DNA from: Thermoplasmata archaeon
GTDB lineage: Archaea; Thermoplasmatota; Thermoplasmata; Thermoplasmatales; Thermoplasmataceae
Direction of reading: 5' to 3'
DNA: 14,536 nt
Assembly (NCBI GenBank): GCA_021850505.1
Contig: JAJZLW010000010.1
Coordinates: 1-14,536 of the forward strand
The notes beneath the pieces were generated by a model. It searched no databases, was not told where the DNA came from, and saw nothing but the letters and a program-made list of their open reading frames with translations. Below, piece after piece: positions 1 to 7,215 of this stretch (its first letter is position 1; each line of letters begins with the position of its first letter). The position numbers and the translations under genes were made by a program.

Positions 1-1371
1 GTCGGCCTTGTCCTTATTTTTCTGTTCCTTGGCATTGCACTTTTGCTTTATGAGAGTTACCTTGCAACGCAGATTAAGGAGGTTGTTTCACCTCCGCTTC
101 AGGAGTATCTTGTTCTGCCAGGAATAAATCCTGCAATACCAATTGTATATGGAACAGTTGCTCTGGTCTTTGCAGTGCTGATACATGAGACAATGCATGG
201 AATTACTGCCAGAAAACATGGGCTTCCTGTTAAGTCTGTGGGTGCGCTTTTCTTCATTATCCCGATAGGTGCTTTTGTCGAACCTGAAATGGAATCATTG
301 ATGGCAGCAGATCCAGTTGTAAGAAGACGGGTCTTTGCAGCCGGACCGTCGATCAACATTGTAATAGCGGCGATAACATTCCTTTTGCTTATTCTTGTAT
401 TAATGCCTTCGGTTCATGCAATTGATCAGGGCGTATACGTACAATCTGTTGAATCCAATTCAGTCTATTCGCATTTTATTTCACCGGGGGATGAATTAAT
501 TGCATTTGGCCAGTATTCCGGCCGTAATCTCACTAATGAACTGCTGAATTCGACTATCTTACCGGGCACTTTTGTGTCATCTAGAGTGGCAGCAGGCAGC
601 AACATAGCAACATATTCTTTACCTGCGGGTGTTGTATTATGTTCAACGGTAAAGGGTTATCCCGCCAGTGGGGTCGGGATGAAGGATGGAGGGATAATCG
701 AGAGCATCAACGGGAGCATAATCTATAATGAGAATGTTCTTACAAGCGTTTTAAATGGAATAGAGCCTGGTTCAAATATCACAGTTGATATGCTGTATTA
801 TTCATATTCGAACGGGCACTTCTCGGAAATAAGCAATAATTATTCATTAGTAACTGCCTCAAAGTACACCTACTATTCTCAGTATGCCCCGGGTTATAAT
901 TCGCCATCATACAGGAATGAAAGTTTTCTTGGCGTTTCCGTGGATTATGCTGGAATAAGCGGCTATTCAATTGACTATGCCAGGTCGACCGTTTTTGGGG
1001 CTGATGCAGTATATGGCGGAACCTCTGGTATCCTGACAACGCTGGCCCTGCCTTTTGAGGGGCTGTCCCCGGTTCCGGCGCCTATGGCTGCTCTGTTTTC
1101 AACACCGTTTTATGCTCCTTTATTCTGGTTCATTGTGAACATGACTTTCTGGATATTTTATCTGAGCTTCCTGCTGGGTCTGACGAATGCACTTCCTCTT
1201 TTTATAACAGACGGCGGACAGTTCCTCAAGGATACGATCTTTATCGCCGGAAAGAAAAGGAAAATAAAGTCACTATCTGATGAGAGGGTAGCCGGAAATA
1301 TTGCAAACTATCTAGGATTGTTCATTGTATTCCTGATTTTCTGGGAACTTCTTATACCCAGAATTATTTGA
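1..1371 (+). CDS. Site-2-protease-like (M50) membrane metalloprotease, 5'-truncated by the window
   Basis: This is an intramembrane zinc protease of the M50/site-2 protease family, which cleaves transmembrane substrates within the membrane. The zinc-binding HExxH motif reads HETMH at bases 184-198, inside a hydrophobic segment. The second family motif, N-x-x-P with DGG (NALPLFITDGG), is at about 1186-1218 near the C-terminus and supplies the third zinc ligand. Between them lies an extracytoplasmic region with one clear PDZ-like stretch (SGVGMKDGGIIESING, about 667-717) and possibly a degenerate one before it. The reading frame is open from base 1 and encodes a hydrophobic helix before the first possible start (TTG at 43), so the true start is upstream. 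About 456 residues are present and the C-terminus ends in a membrane helix. The family is clear; the substrate cannot be told from the sequence. Confidence 0.93.
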   Translation, partial: VGLVLIFLFLGIALLLYESYLATQIKEVVSPPLQEYLVLPGINPAIPIVYGTVALVFAVLIHETMHGITARKHGLPVKSVGALFFIIPIGAFVEPEMESLMAADPVVRRRVFAAGPSINIVIAAITFLLLILVLMPSVHAIDQGVYVQSVESNSVYSHFISPGDELIAFGQYSGRNLTNELLNSTILPGTFVSSRVAAGSNIATYSLPAGVVLCSTVKGYPASGVGMKDGGIIESINGSIIYNENVLTSVLNGIEPGSNITVDMLYYSYSNGHFSEISNNYSLVTASKYTYYSQYAPGYNSPSYRNESFLGVSVDYAGISGYSIDYARSTVFGADAVYGGTSGILTTLALPFEGLSPVPAPMAALFSTPFYAPLFWFIVNMTFWIFYLSFLLGLTNALPLFITDGGQFLKDTIFIAGKKRKIKSLSDERVAGNIANYLGLFIVFLIFWELLIPRII

Positions 1372-1416
1372 TATACTATGTCATCAGTAGTCAGGAATCT
1401 AAAACACATTAAACAG

Positions 1417-1424
1417 TTATAAAT
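1417..1424 (+). promoter_or_regulatory. Candidate TATA box for rpl40e-purQ
   Basis: TTATAAAT lies 42-49 bases before the rpl40e ATG, in the gap after the protease stop. Initiation about 25 bases downstream would leave a leader of roughly 20 bases, which fits the ribosome-binding-like AAGGTAGTGA at 1447-1456, nine bases before the ATG. Assigned by pattern only. Confidence 0.45.
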
Positions 1425-1465
1425 GTATAATACATTACCCACCGCAAAGGTAGTGACTTAATAAT

Positions 1466-1615
1466 ATGCCGTTCCCAGAAGCAGTTGAAAGAAGACTTAA
1501 CAAAAAGATATGCATGAAATGCAATGCGAGAAACGCCCCAACTGCAGTCAAATGCAGAAAGTGTGGCTCCACTGATCTCAGAATGAAAGCCAAAGAAAGG
1601 AGAGGCGGGCAGTAA
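1466..1615 (+). CDS. rpl40e: Large-subunit ribosomal protein L40e
   Basis: This 49-residue basic protein is the archaeal counterpart of the ribosomal protein that eukaryotes make fused to ubiquitin; it is a component of the 50S subunit. It begins [19 protein letters not shown]. Four cysteines form a zinc ribbon of CxxC-x10-CxxC type (C16, C19, C30, C33), followed by a lysine/arginine-rich tail ending RRGGQ. The length matches archaeal L40e, which is about 50 residues. The ATG is preceded by an SD-like AAGGTAGTGA nine bases upstream. The TAA at 1613-1615 lies in the same reading frame as the following purQ, with 39 bases between this stop and the first purQ ATG. The two are probably co-transcribed. 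Confidence 0.95.
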   Translation: MPFPEAVERRLNKKICMKCNARNAPTAVKCRKCGSTDLRMKAKERRGGQ

Positions 1616-1654
1616 ACGGACACAGGTTATTCTCCCAGAGCAGCCGTTTTAAGA

Positions 1655-2401
1655 ATGGAGGGGACTAACTGTGAGACCGAGGCTTTCCAGGGATTCGTCA
1701 GAACCGGGTTTGATCCTAAGTATGTGCACATACTTGAACTCGAGCGCGGGAAAACCAGATTATCAGAATTTGATTTAATTTTTATTCCAGGCGGATTTTC
1801 TGCAGGTGATTATGTCAGGGCTGGGGCAATTTTCGCTGCCCGACTGAAAGCTTCAGCCGGGAAAGACATGAATATGATGGATGATGCTGGAAAACCTGTT
1901 ATAGGGGTCTGCAACGGTTTTCAGGTTCTCGTGGAAATGGGATTGCTTCCGGGTGAATTGGACCGGTCAGAGAAAACGGTCGCTTTAACGTTTAATTCAT
2001 CAAACAGATTTGAATGCAGGCGTGCATTCGTGAAACTGTTTTCTGACAACAGAATGCTTAAGGATGCTTTTTCATCCAGGAAAAGCTGGGAAATTCCTGT
2101 TGCCCACTCTGAGGGGAGGTTGGTCTTCAGCGATCCTTCAGTTTACGATGAACTGGAAAGAAATGGACAGATAACTTTCAAATACACGGATCCAGAAGGT
2201 AATGTATCTCCTTATCCGTGGAATCCAAATGGCTCCTATCGAAACACAGCAGCAATATCAAATCAGGCTGGTAATGTGATAGGTCTCATGCCACACCCTG
2301 AAAGAATCTATGAAAATTATAATACAATGAATTCCGGCAACGATCTGACTGCAGGCAGGGCTTTCTTTGAATCGATTAAAAAATATTCACTTTCTGCCTG
2401 A
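1655..2401 (+). CDS. purQ: Phosphoribosylformylglycinamidine synthase, glutaminase subunit PurQ (start uncertain)
   Basis: PurQ releases ammonia from glutamine and passes it to PurL for the conversion of FGAR to FGAM in purine synthesis. It is a class I glutamine amidotransferase. The nucleophile C86 sits in GVCNGFQ and the His/Glu of the triad in MPHPE (H214, E216). The GTNC motif opens the protein and the oxyanion-strand segment FIPGGFSAGDYVRAGA is intact. The listed 248-residue start at ATG 1655 leaves out the conserved first beta-strand. Upstream, the same frame encodes RAAVLR directly before MEGTNC, which matches the usual PurQ N-terminus. No ATG, GTG or TTG occurs in that frame between the rpl40e stop and 1655, and 1655 has no ribosome binding site. 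The real start is therefore non-canonical or hidden by a sequence error. The 3' end overlaps the convergent UPF0200 gene by 15 bases. Confidence 0.92.
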   Translation: MEGTNCETEAFQGFVRTGFDPKYVHILELERGKTRLSEFDLIFIPGGFSAGDYVRAGAIFAARLKASAGKDMNMMDDAGKPVIGVCNGFQVLVEMGLLPGELDRSEKTVALTFNSSNRFECRRAFVKLFSDNRMLKDAFSSRKSWEIPVAHSEGRLVFSDPSVYDELERNGQITFKYTDPEGNVSPYPWNPNGSYRNTAAISNQAGNVIGLMPHPERIYENYNTMNSGNDLTAGRAFFESIKKYSLSA

Positions 2402-2935
2402 TTCATTCTCTATTCTGCCTATGAGTTCCGCGGATCTGTGCCTGAAGTCTGCAAGCGATGAATCGTTGACGATTAGATAATCTGAGAGGACAATTGTTTT
2501 CGCGATGCCCCAGGCGAGTTCACGCTCGTCCCTCATGATCAGCTCCTGCATACTGGAAACATCGTCCTGCCTGTGCCTCCTCAGTATTCTTTCAAGCCTG
2601 GTCCTTCTGTTTGCAAATACTGCAACTACATAGACAATTTTTTCAACAGACCTGAAATATTCGAGCTCCTCAGGATTTCTCATTCCATCTATGATAATTC
2701 GGTCTGTCTTCTCTATTGATTCATATGTCCTTCTAGCCCAGATATCCATTCCATGCCTGTTTCTTTCGCTGGTCGCAAATTTCCCTATGTCCTGATCTGA
2801 AACCGTGATGTTGTAGGTCTCAGCGAAATGCCTCACTGCGTTTCCCATGTGGAAATCTGAGTAGCCGGATTGTTTTGCAACAGCGATAAACTCATCTTTG
2901 CCTGCACCCGGCATACCAGTCACGATTAAAAACAT
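2387..2935 (-). CDS. UPF0200-family P-loop nucleotide kinase-like protein
   Basis: This 182-residue cytosolic P-loop NTPase resembles small-molecule kinases. The Walker A loop is GMPGAGKDE near the N-terminus, directly after a hydrophobic strand (FLIVT). Downstream are IIIDGMRNPEE, a strand with a conserved Asp as in nucleotide kinases, and an arginine-rich lid-like segment (RRTRLERILRRHRQDD). It matches the archaeal UPF0200 family, which is often described as dephospho-CoA-kinase-like. No substrate is established to my knowledge, and archaeal dephospho-CoA kinase activity has been assigned to an unrelated family, so that name should not be carried over. I chose ATG 2935, one base after the upstream gene's TAA; a TTG at 2944 would add three residues and overlap that gene. 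The 3' end overlaps purQ. Confidence 0.85.
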   Translation of the reverse strand: MFLIVTGMPGAGKDEFIAVAKQSGYSDFHMGNAVRHFAETYNITVSDQDIGKFATSERNRHGMDIWARRTYESIEKTDRIIIDGMRNPEELEYFRSVEKIVYVVAVFANRRTRLERILRRHRQDDVSSMQELIMRDERELAWGIAKTIVLSDYLIVNDSSLADFRHRSAELIGRIENESGRK

Positions 2936-2936
2936 C

Positions 2937-3230
2937 TTATCCAAACAGAAATCCCATTCCCTTATCTGCCTGCTCCTCCTCTTCCTTGATCTTTCTATAA
3001 ATCTCGTCCGATTTTTTGTTATCTATCTTTGAGGCCTTCGAACCAAGGATTTTTTCTGCTTTTTCCAGAGGTTCTTTTGTCCCCTCTAATATGAGGATAA
3101 CACCTGCCTCCCTGAAACCGAAATTCTGTGCATCCTTTACTATGATTGTTTGACGACCTATGACGTCATCCTCCTTTATAATCTCCACAAGAGATCTGCT
3201 TTCTGATGGAACAAAGTAGCATAGATACAT
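2937..3230 (-). CDS. Hypothetical small protein, first gene of the UPF0200 unit
   Basis: I do not recognise this 97-residue protein. The N-terminal two thirds alternates short strands with helices (YLCYFVPS, GRQTIIVKDA, GVILILEG), suggesting a small alpha/beta domain. Residues about 53-90 are strongly charged and helical (KEPLEKAEKILG, then IYRKIKEEEEQADKG), and the protein ends in a hydrophobic GMGFLFG. There are no signal peptide, membrane segments, metal-binding cysteines or NTPase motifs. The ATG at 3230 is 28 bases downstream of a TATA-like element, so the mRNA is probably leaderless. Its stop is one base before the ATG of the UPF0200 kinase-like gene, so the two are very likely co-transcribed and may work together. 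Coding is supported by this spacing, the promoter, and the absence of a competing gene. Confidence 0.72.
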   Translation of the reverse strand: MYLCYFVPSESRSLVEIIKEDDVIGRQTIIVKDAQNFGFREAGVILILEGTKEPLEKAEKILGSKASKIDNKKSDEIYRKIKEEEEQADKGMGFLFG

Positions 3231-3251
3231 TCTACCCGGATGTTTCTTAAA

Positions 3252-3263
3252 GTAATAAATACT
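3252..3263 (-). promoter_or_regulatory. TATA box for the 97-residue protein / UPF0200 unit
   Basis: On the minus strand the region reads AAGTATTTATTAC, centred about 28 bases before the ATG at 3230. This is the spacing expected for an archaeal TATA box of a leaderless transcript. It is one half of a divergent intergenic region shared with the oxidoreductase operon. Confidence 0.5.
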
Positions 3264-3329
3264 TTTAATAATCCATTTGCAGTCTTCTGTTTTGTCTTGC
3301 CAGATTCTATTTATTTTTGCCTATTTTGC

Positions 3330-3337
3330 TATAAAAA
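3330..3337 (+). promoter_or_regulatory. TATA box for the 2-oxoacid:ferredoxin oxidoreductase operon
   Basis: TATAAAAA is centred about 34 bases before the ATG at 3368. This predicts a start site near 3360 and an untranslated leader of fewer than about ten bases. No ribosome binding site precedes the ATG, which agrees with leaderless or near-leaderless translation. Confidence 0.6.
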
Positions 3338-3367
3338 GTATTTTAACAAAATTGCAATCAACTGGCT

Positions 3368-5266
3368 ATGGAAAAAATAGACTTCAGTATTGTCATCGGT
3401 GGCCCTCAGGGAGGAGGTATAGATACCGCATCGACGATGATCAGCAAGGCATTTGCATATTCTGGTTACGAAGTTATATCAGTCAGGGAATTTCATTCCA
3501 ACATAAAGGGGAGACACAGTTATGTCCATCTCAGGGTGAAGAACGAACCTGTAAGGTCTCTTAAATACCCCGTGGATTTACTTGTTGCCCTTGATCCGGA
3601 CACGATATTTGAGCATCACGAGGATGTTTCAAAAGGTACCAGGGTACTTTACGATTCTGACTTTGAGAATTCCGAGCTTTCACAGGCAAGGATGATAATG
3701 AGGGATACTTCGAGGAGAATCAAGGATCTTCTTGAAAAGTCTGGAAAACCAACAAGCGTTAAAGGTCTCCTTGAGTACATGAAGAGCAAGGGTGCAATTC
3801 CCGTACCGATATCGTTTGGCAGGGTCGTCAGCGATGCAGTCTCAGACGGCACCCCAACCAGGTATTTCAATACCTTCGGAGCAGCTGCGACACTTGCACT
3901 GCTTGGCATAGAAAAGAAATACGTCGAAAGGGTCATAAAATCTGTTTTTGGAAACAAAGAGAAAGTGATTGCGCCAAACATCAAGGTGGTTGATGCTGCA
4001 TTTGATTACTGCGAGAAGAACAAGATCAGGCTGAAGAGCCTTCCGGATCTCGAGATGAAGAACAGGATGCTCTTAACCGGTAACGATGGTTCAGCGATTG
4101 GTAAAGTTCTGGGCGGACTAAGATTCCAGACTTACTACCCGATAACACCTGCCAGCGACGAAAGCACAATCCTCGAAGAGCATGAGGATATTAAATGGAT
4201 TGAATCTGAGAATAATCATCTCTCAACTGGCGGAATTGCTGTGATACAGGCTGAGGATGAAATTTCAGCAGTCACTATGGCGTCGGGCGCTGCAATGACA
4301 GGGACGAGAAGTGCTACCGCTACATCTGGCCCTGGTTTTTCCCTGATGGCAGAGGCAATTTCTTTTGCCGGTATCGATGAAATACCGCTTGTTATAACAT
4401 TATATCAGCGAGGTGGCCCAAGCACTGGTCTTCCAACCAGGAATGGACAGTCAGATCTTATGTTTGCCCTGAATACCGGTCACGGGGAATTTCCAAGGAT
4501 GGTAATATCTTCCGGGGAAGTGATCGAATGCATTGAGGATGCTGCGAAGGCACTCAATTATGCACAGAGATACCAGTTGCCTGTTATACATCTGATCGAC
4601 AAGAACCTCGCAAACACGACTGAACTGGTAGATATGGTTGACGGTTCTGCTATAGCACCGGTTGAACCTGTAAAGTCCGATGGTTCGCAGGATTTCAGGC
4701 GATACACACTGGATACAAAGAACGGCATTTCACCAATAGGATACTTTGGAAAGGACATATTCTGGATGACGGGGGACGAGCATGACGAACTTGGTCATGT
4801 AACAGAGGATCCTGTGGTAAGGGATATGCAAATGGAAAAAAGGTTCAGGAAACTTGAAACTGCAGTAAAGGAGATACCAATGAAGGATCGCGCAGTTCTG
4901 CTCGGTCCGGAGAATGCAGATATCACATTCATTACATGGGGAAGCCAGAAGGGAGTCATACTGGATGTCATTGACGAACTTGCATCGAAAAACGTAAAAG
5001 CAAATTTACTGTATCTCAAGATGTTTGAACCTTTTCCTTCTGAATTTGTAGCGGATAAAATAAAGAAAGCAAAAATGGTAATAGCTGTTGAGAGCAACAT
5101 GACAGCTCAGGCCTGCAAGGTCATAAAGATGAATACTGGCCTTTCTGTCGAAAGAAGAATTCTCAAATACAACGGCAGGCATGTTACAATGGATGAGGTG
5201 CTGGAAGCGGCCCTGAAGATAATAAACAATAATGAAAAGATGGTGGTGTTGAAAAATGGCGCATAA
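3368..5266 (+). CDS. 2-oxoacid:ferredoxin oxidoreductase, alpha subunit (fused gamma-alpha)
   Basis: This is the large subunit of the two-subunit archaeal enzyme that oxidatively decarboxylates 2-oxoacids (pyruvate, 2-oxoglutarate or both) to acyl-CoA while reducing ferredoxin. At 632 residues it matches the roughly 630-residue fused type. Residues about 1-195 are the gamma domain, starting with IGGPQGGGIDTAS and containing REFHSNIKGRHSYVHLRV. Residues about 235-430 are the pyrimidine-binding alpha domain with YPITPASDE (257-265), TATSGPGFSLMAEA (317-330) and QRGGPSTGLPT (347-357). Residues about 470-620 are a transketolase-C-like domain (FITWGSQKG, VIAVESN). TPP is bound together with the beta subunit. 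The stop overlaps the beta start by 11 bases, which implies coupled translation. The sequence does not decide whether pyruvate or 2-oxoglutarate is preferred, so I give no kor/por symbol. Confidence 0.95.
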   Translation: MEKIDFSIVIGGPQGGGIDTASTMISKAFAYSGYEVISVREFHSNIKGRHSYVHLRVKNEPVRSLKYPVDLLVALDPDTIFEHHEDVSKGTRVLYDSDFENSELSQARMIMRDTSRRIKDLLEKSGKPTSVKGLLEYMKSKGAIPVPISFGRVVSDAVSDGTPTRYFNTFGAAATLALLGIEKKYVERVIKSVFGNKEKVIAPNIKVVDAAFDYCEKNKIRLKSLPDLEMKNRMLLTGNDGSAIGKVLGGLRFQTYYPITPASDESTILEEHEDIKWIESENNHLSTGGIAVIQAEDEISAVTMASGAAMTGTRSATATSGPGFSLMAEAISFAGIDEIPLVITLYQRGGPSTGLPTRNGQSDLMFALNTGHGEFPRMVISSGEVIECIEDAAKALNYAQRYQLPVIHLIDKNLANTTELVDMVDGSAIAPVEPVKSDGSQDFRRYTLDTKNGISPIGYFGKDIFWMTGDEHDELGHVTEDPVVRDMQMEKRFRKLETAVKEIPMKDRAVLLGPENADITFITWGSQKGVILDVIDELASKNVKANLLYLKMFEPFPSEFVADKIKKAKMVIAVESNMTAQACKVIKMNTGLSVERRILKYNGRHVTMDEVLEAALKIINNNEKMVVLKNGA

Positions 5267-6179
5267 TTTTAGAACCGACGTTGCGATTGACTGGTGCCCG
5301 GGTTGCGGAGATTTTGGTATTTTGACTGCACTTACGCAGGCATTTACTGAACTGAATCTTGATCCAAAGAACCTGGCAATGATATCAGGAATTGGTTGTT
5401 CAGGCAAAACTCCTCATTACGTCAATGCAGCTGGAATGCATACCCTTCATGGAAGGGGTATTCCCTTTGCAACTGGCGTAAAGCTTGCGAACCCGAACCT
5501 GAAAGTTGTACTGACAGGAGGTGACGGTGACCTTTTATCCATCGGAGCAGGTCATTTTGTAGCTGAGGGAAGACGTAATACTGGCATCACAGTTGTGCTG
5601 TTCGATAACCAGGTTTATGGACTGACCAAGGGACAGGCTGCACCCACAATGGCTCTTGGAATGCAGACAAAATCGCTTACAAGGCCAAACGTCTTTGGAC
5701 AGGTTAATCCTGTAGCACTCGCTCTTGCCTCAGGTTACACATTCGTTGCAAGAGGATTCTCCTTCGACACAAAACAGCTTAAGGAGATAATAAAGAAATC
5801 TATAATGCATGATGGATCATCGCTTATCGACGTGCTTCAGCCATGCCCTACATACAACAACATAAACACGATGGAAGTCTACAGGCAGAAGGTGTATAAG
5901 CTTGAGGATGACAAGTCCTGGAATCCAACAATTAACGAGAGCAACGCAGACCAGTTTGAAGAGATATACCAGAAAGCGTTCATGAAATCTCTTGAAATGG
6001 AAAAGAGGATTCCAACTGGCATATTTTATGAGAACAACACCATACCAAGCTTCACAAAAAGGATAAATGAACAGGTGAAGGGCTATCTGGAGAACCCGCC
6101 AGCACTACAGGTCGTCAGCGGCTCTGGTGTTCCGAAGATGAATGTTGAGCAAACGTTCAGAGACAAAGTCCTTCAATAA
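5256..6179 (+). CDS. 2-oxoacid:ferredoxin oxidoreductase, beta subunit
   Basis: This 307-residue subunit binds thiamine pyrophosphate and the single [4Fe-4S] cluster of the two-subunit enzyme. The cluster ligands are visible: C14 and C17 in WCPGCGDFG, C48 in GIGCSGK, and C197 in QPCPTYN. The TPP/magnesium motif is GGDGDLLSIGAGH (88-100), continuing to the conserved DNQVYGLTKGQ (117-127). K51, three residues after C48, corresponds to a lysine that I recall being tied to broad 2-oxoacid use in Sulfolobus enzymes, so broad specificity is plausible but inferred. There is no extra ferredoxin domain; a separate ferredoxin accepts the electrons. The ATG lies inside the end of the alpha gene and is preceded by GGTGGTG at 5242-5248, seven bases upstream, a good ribosome binding site. 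A T-rich tract follows the stop. Confidence 0.95.
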   Translation: MAHNFRTDVAIDWCPGCGDFGILTALTQAFTELNLDPKNLAMISGIGCSGKTPHYVNAAGMHTLHGRGIPFATGVKLANPNLKVVLTGGDGDLLSIGAGHFVAEGRRNTGITVVLFDNQVYGLTKGQAAPTMALGMQTKSLTRPNVFGQVNPVALALASGYTFVARGFSFDTKQLKEIIKKSIMHDGSSLIDVLQPCPTYNNINTMEVYRQKVYKLEDDKSWNPTINESNADQFEEIYQKAFMKSLEMEKRIPTGIFYENNTIPSFTKRINEQVKGYLENPPALQVVSGSGVPKMNVEQTFRDKVLQ

Positions 6180-6180
6180 C

Positions 6181-6213
6181 CTTTATACTTTTTATATGAT
6201 ACGAAGTTTTTTT
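6181..6213 (+). terminator. T-rich terminator after the oxidoreductase operon
   Basis: Directly after the beta-subunit stop the plus strand has several T runs, ending in an eight-T run at about 6206-6213. No hairpin is apparent, which is normal for archaeal terminators. It separates the operon from the convergent gene whose stop is at 6212-6214. Confidence 0.5.
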
Positions 6214-6994
6214 AATTTGCACTTTTATCTGCATTATTTGGTAGATCCACTCTAAAGTTAAGATCTTTGCCTGCAAGTATCAATAATCCAGTGATGATGA
6301 TTGCAAAAATAACAGAAAGATACCAGGGTACGGTGAAATGGGTGAAAATAAAATATGAGCTGGATGAAATTGCCACCCTTGCGTCCAGCACTTTCCATGA
6401 GACCAATTTTGGTGCCACGGTCCATGATACGAAGAATAGCTCGAAATAAATAGGGTGCATGCTTGATGGTATAAAATAGAGGAAAACTGTGTCAATTATG
6501 TAGATTGATAGTGCACAGATGAATGCGGGTAAAAGGAAGCTTTTGTATCTCGTTATTGATTGCGGCTCCTTTCCGAATGTTAAACACAGAAATGCGATAA
6601 ATGCAATACCAATAGCTTCCCACATGTAAACTAATTCAACTGGAGGGTTTGGAACCCCAAGAGCGTATATCCCGTTAAAAACAGCAGGTACCCTGTCAGA
6701 AAGTATGAGATAAAAAAATAAATCCTCGATATTGAAAAGATAGTATCCGGTGCAGATATACGCTATCCTGTAGTCAGATAACTTCTGAGAAAGAATCATG
6801 GGTATAAAGGTCCACCCCATTGTAAAAAATAGTTCATAATATACAGGATTGAGGAATCGATAACGATAATCAAATACACCCCAGAAAATCACGTCAAACA
6901 GTGTTGAGGAAACAATAAAAAGAAAGGATACGAAAGGAAAAGTTCGGATATGATCTGAAAACAGATCCCTTAAGGTTTGAAGGTACCTTTTCAT
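6212..6994 (-). CDS. Polytopic membrane protein with two homologous halves, function unknown
   Basis: I do not recognise a family for this 260-residue protein. It has about eight hydrophobic segments (near residues 20-41, 51-68, 76-98, 120-141, 151-176, 182-200, 206-220 and 222-241) and a short polar tail. The two halves resemble each other: NPVYYELFF at 49-57 and HPIYFELFF at 180-188. Each is followed by WTxxP, then K, then LxDxRxA (WTFIPMILSQKLSDYRIA and WTVAPKLVSWKVLDARVA). This points to an ancient duplication of a four-helix unit. Both halves are rich in aromatic residues; an acidic pair (E90, D91) occurs only in the first half. The ATG has GGAG nine bases upstream (7004-7007). It may be a transporter or structural membrane protein, but nothing here settles that. 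Confidence 0.8.
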   Translation of the reverse strand: MKRYLQTLRDLFSDHIRTFPFVSFLFIVSSTLFDVIFWGVFDYRYRFLNPVYYELFFTMGWTFIPMILSQKLSDYRIAYICTGYYLFNIEDLFFYLILSDRVPAVFNGIYALGVPNPPVELVYMWEAIGIAFIAFLCLTFGKEPQSITRYKSFLLPAFICALSIYIIDTVFLYFIPSSMHPIYFELFFVSWTVAPKLVSWKVLDARVAISSSSYFIFTHFTVPWYLSVIFAIIITGLLILAGKDLNFRVDLPNNADKSAN

Positions 6995-7084
6995 ATCAGT
7001 TTACTCCAGTTATAACCTTCTCATTTTCAACAGTTTGATCCAGCGGGAGTGCGAAGATGCTGTGTACTGACAGGATCTGCGATA

Positions 7085-7092
7085 TTTATAAA
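7085..7092 (-). promoter_or_regulatory. Candidate TATA box for the duplicated membrane protein
   Basis: TTTATAAA, a palindrome usable in either direction, lies about 90 bases upstream of the ATG at 6994. Initiation about 25 bases downstream would give a leader of around 70 bases, consistent with the GGAG ribosome binding site at 7004-7007. The rest of the gap 6995-7215 shows no gene or RNA signature. An A run at 7102-7107 (a T run on the minus strand) may terminate the upstream LysE-family gene. Confidence 0.35.
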
Positions 7093-7215
7093 ACTGTTTC
7101 TAAAAAACTGATTTTCTTGGAATAACGGAATGGGTGCGTTTCATTCGTAAAGCGGGATTGAAAAAGAGACTTTTGCCGGATTATTCCGTTGGGTTTATAC
7201 TGTGATTCATAGTGA

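Noticed and set aside
43..1371. TTG at 43 as the start of the M50 protease
   Set aside because: The frame is open to base 1 and encodes a continuous hydrophobic helix across the TTG, so the gene very probably begins upstream of the window.
3277..3564. 95-residue plus-strand ORF across the start of the oxidoreductase alpha gene
   Set aside because: It is in another frame of a clearly conserved gene, begins in an AT-rich promoter region and has no recognisable domain.
6212..6994. Lycopene-cyclase-domain assignment for the duplicated membrane protein, suggested by IEDLFF
   Set aside because: The repeat lacks the rest of that family's motif (Trp/Asn-containing loop and Pro before the acidic pair), and the second half has no acidic pair.
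7124..7190. Inverted repeat AACGGAAT ... ATTCCGTT with a 51-base spacer in the gap upstream of the duplicated membrane gene
   Set aside because: Only eight bases match and the flanks do not extend the symmetry; no terminal repeats, transposase or target duplication support a mobile element, and the spacer is too long for a simple operator or terminator.
6995..7215. Possible tRNA, small RNA or small gene in the longest intergenic gap
   Set aside because: No T-loop or acceptor-stem pattern and no ORF with a ribosome binding site on either strand; only TATA-like and T/A-tract signals are visible.
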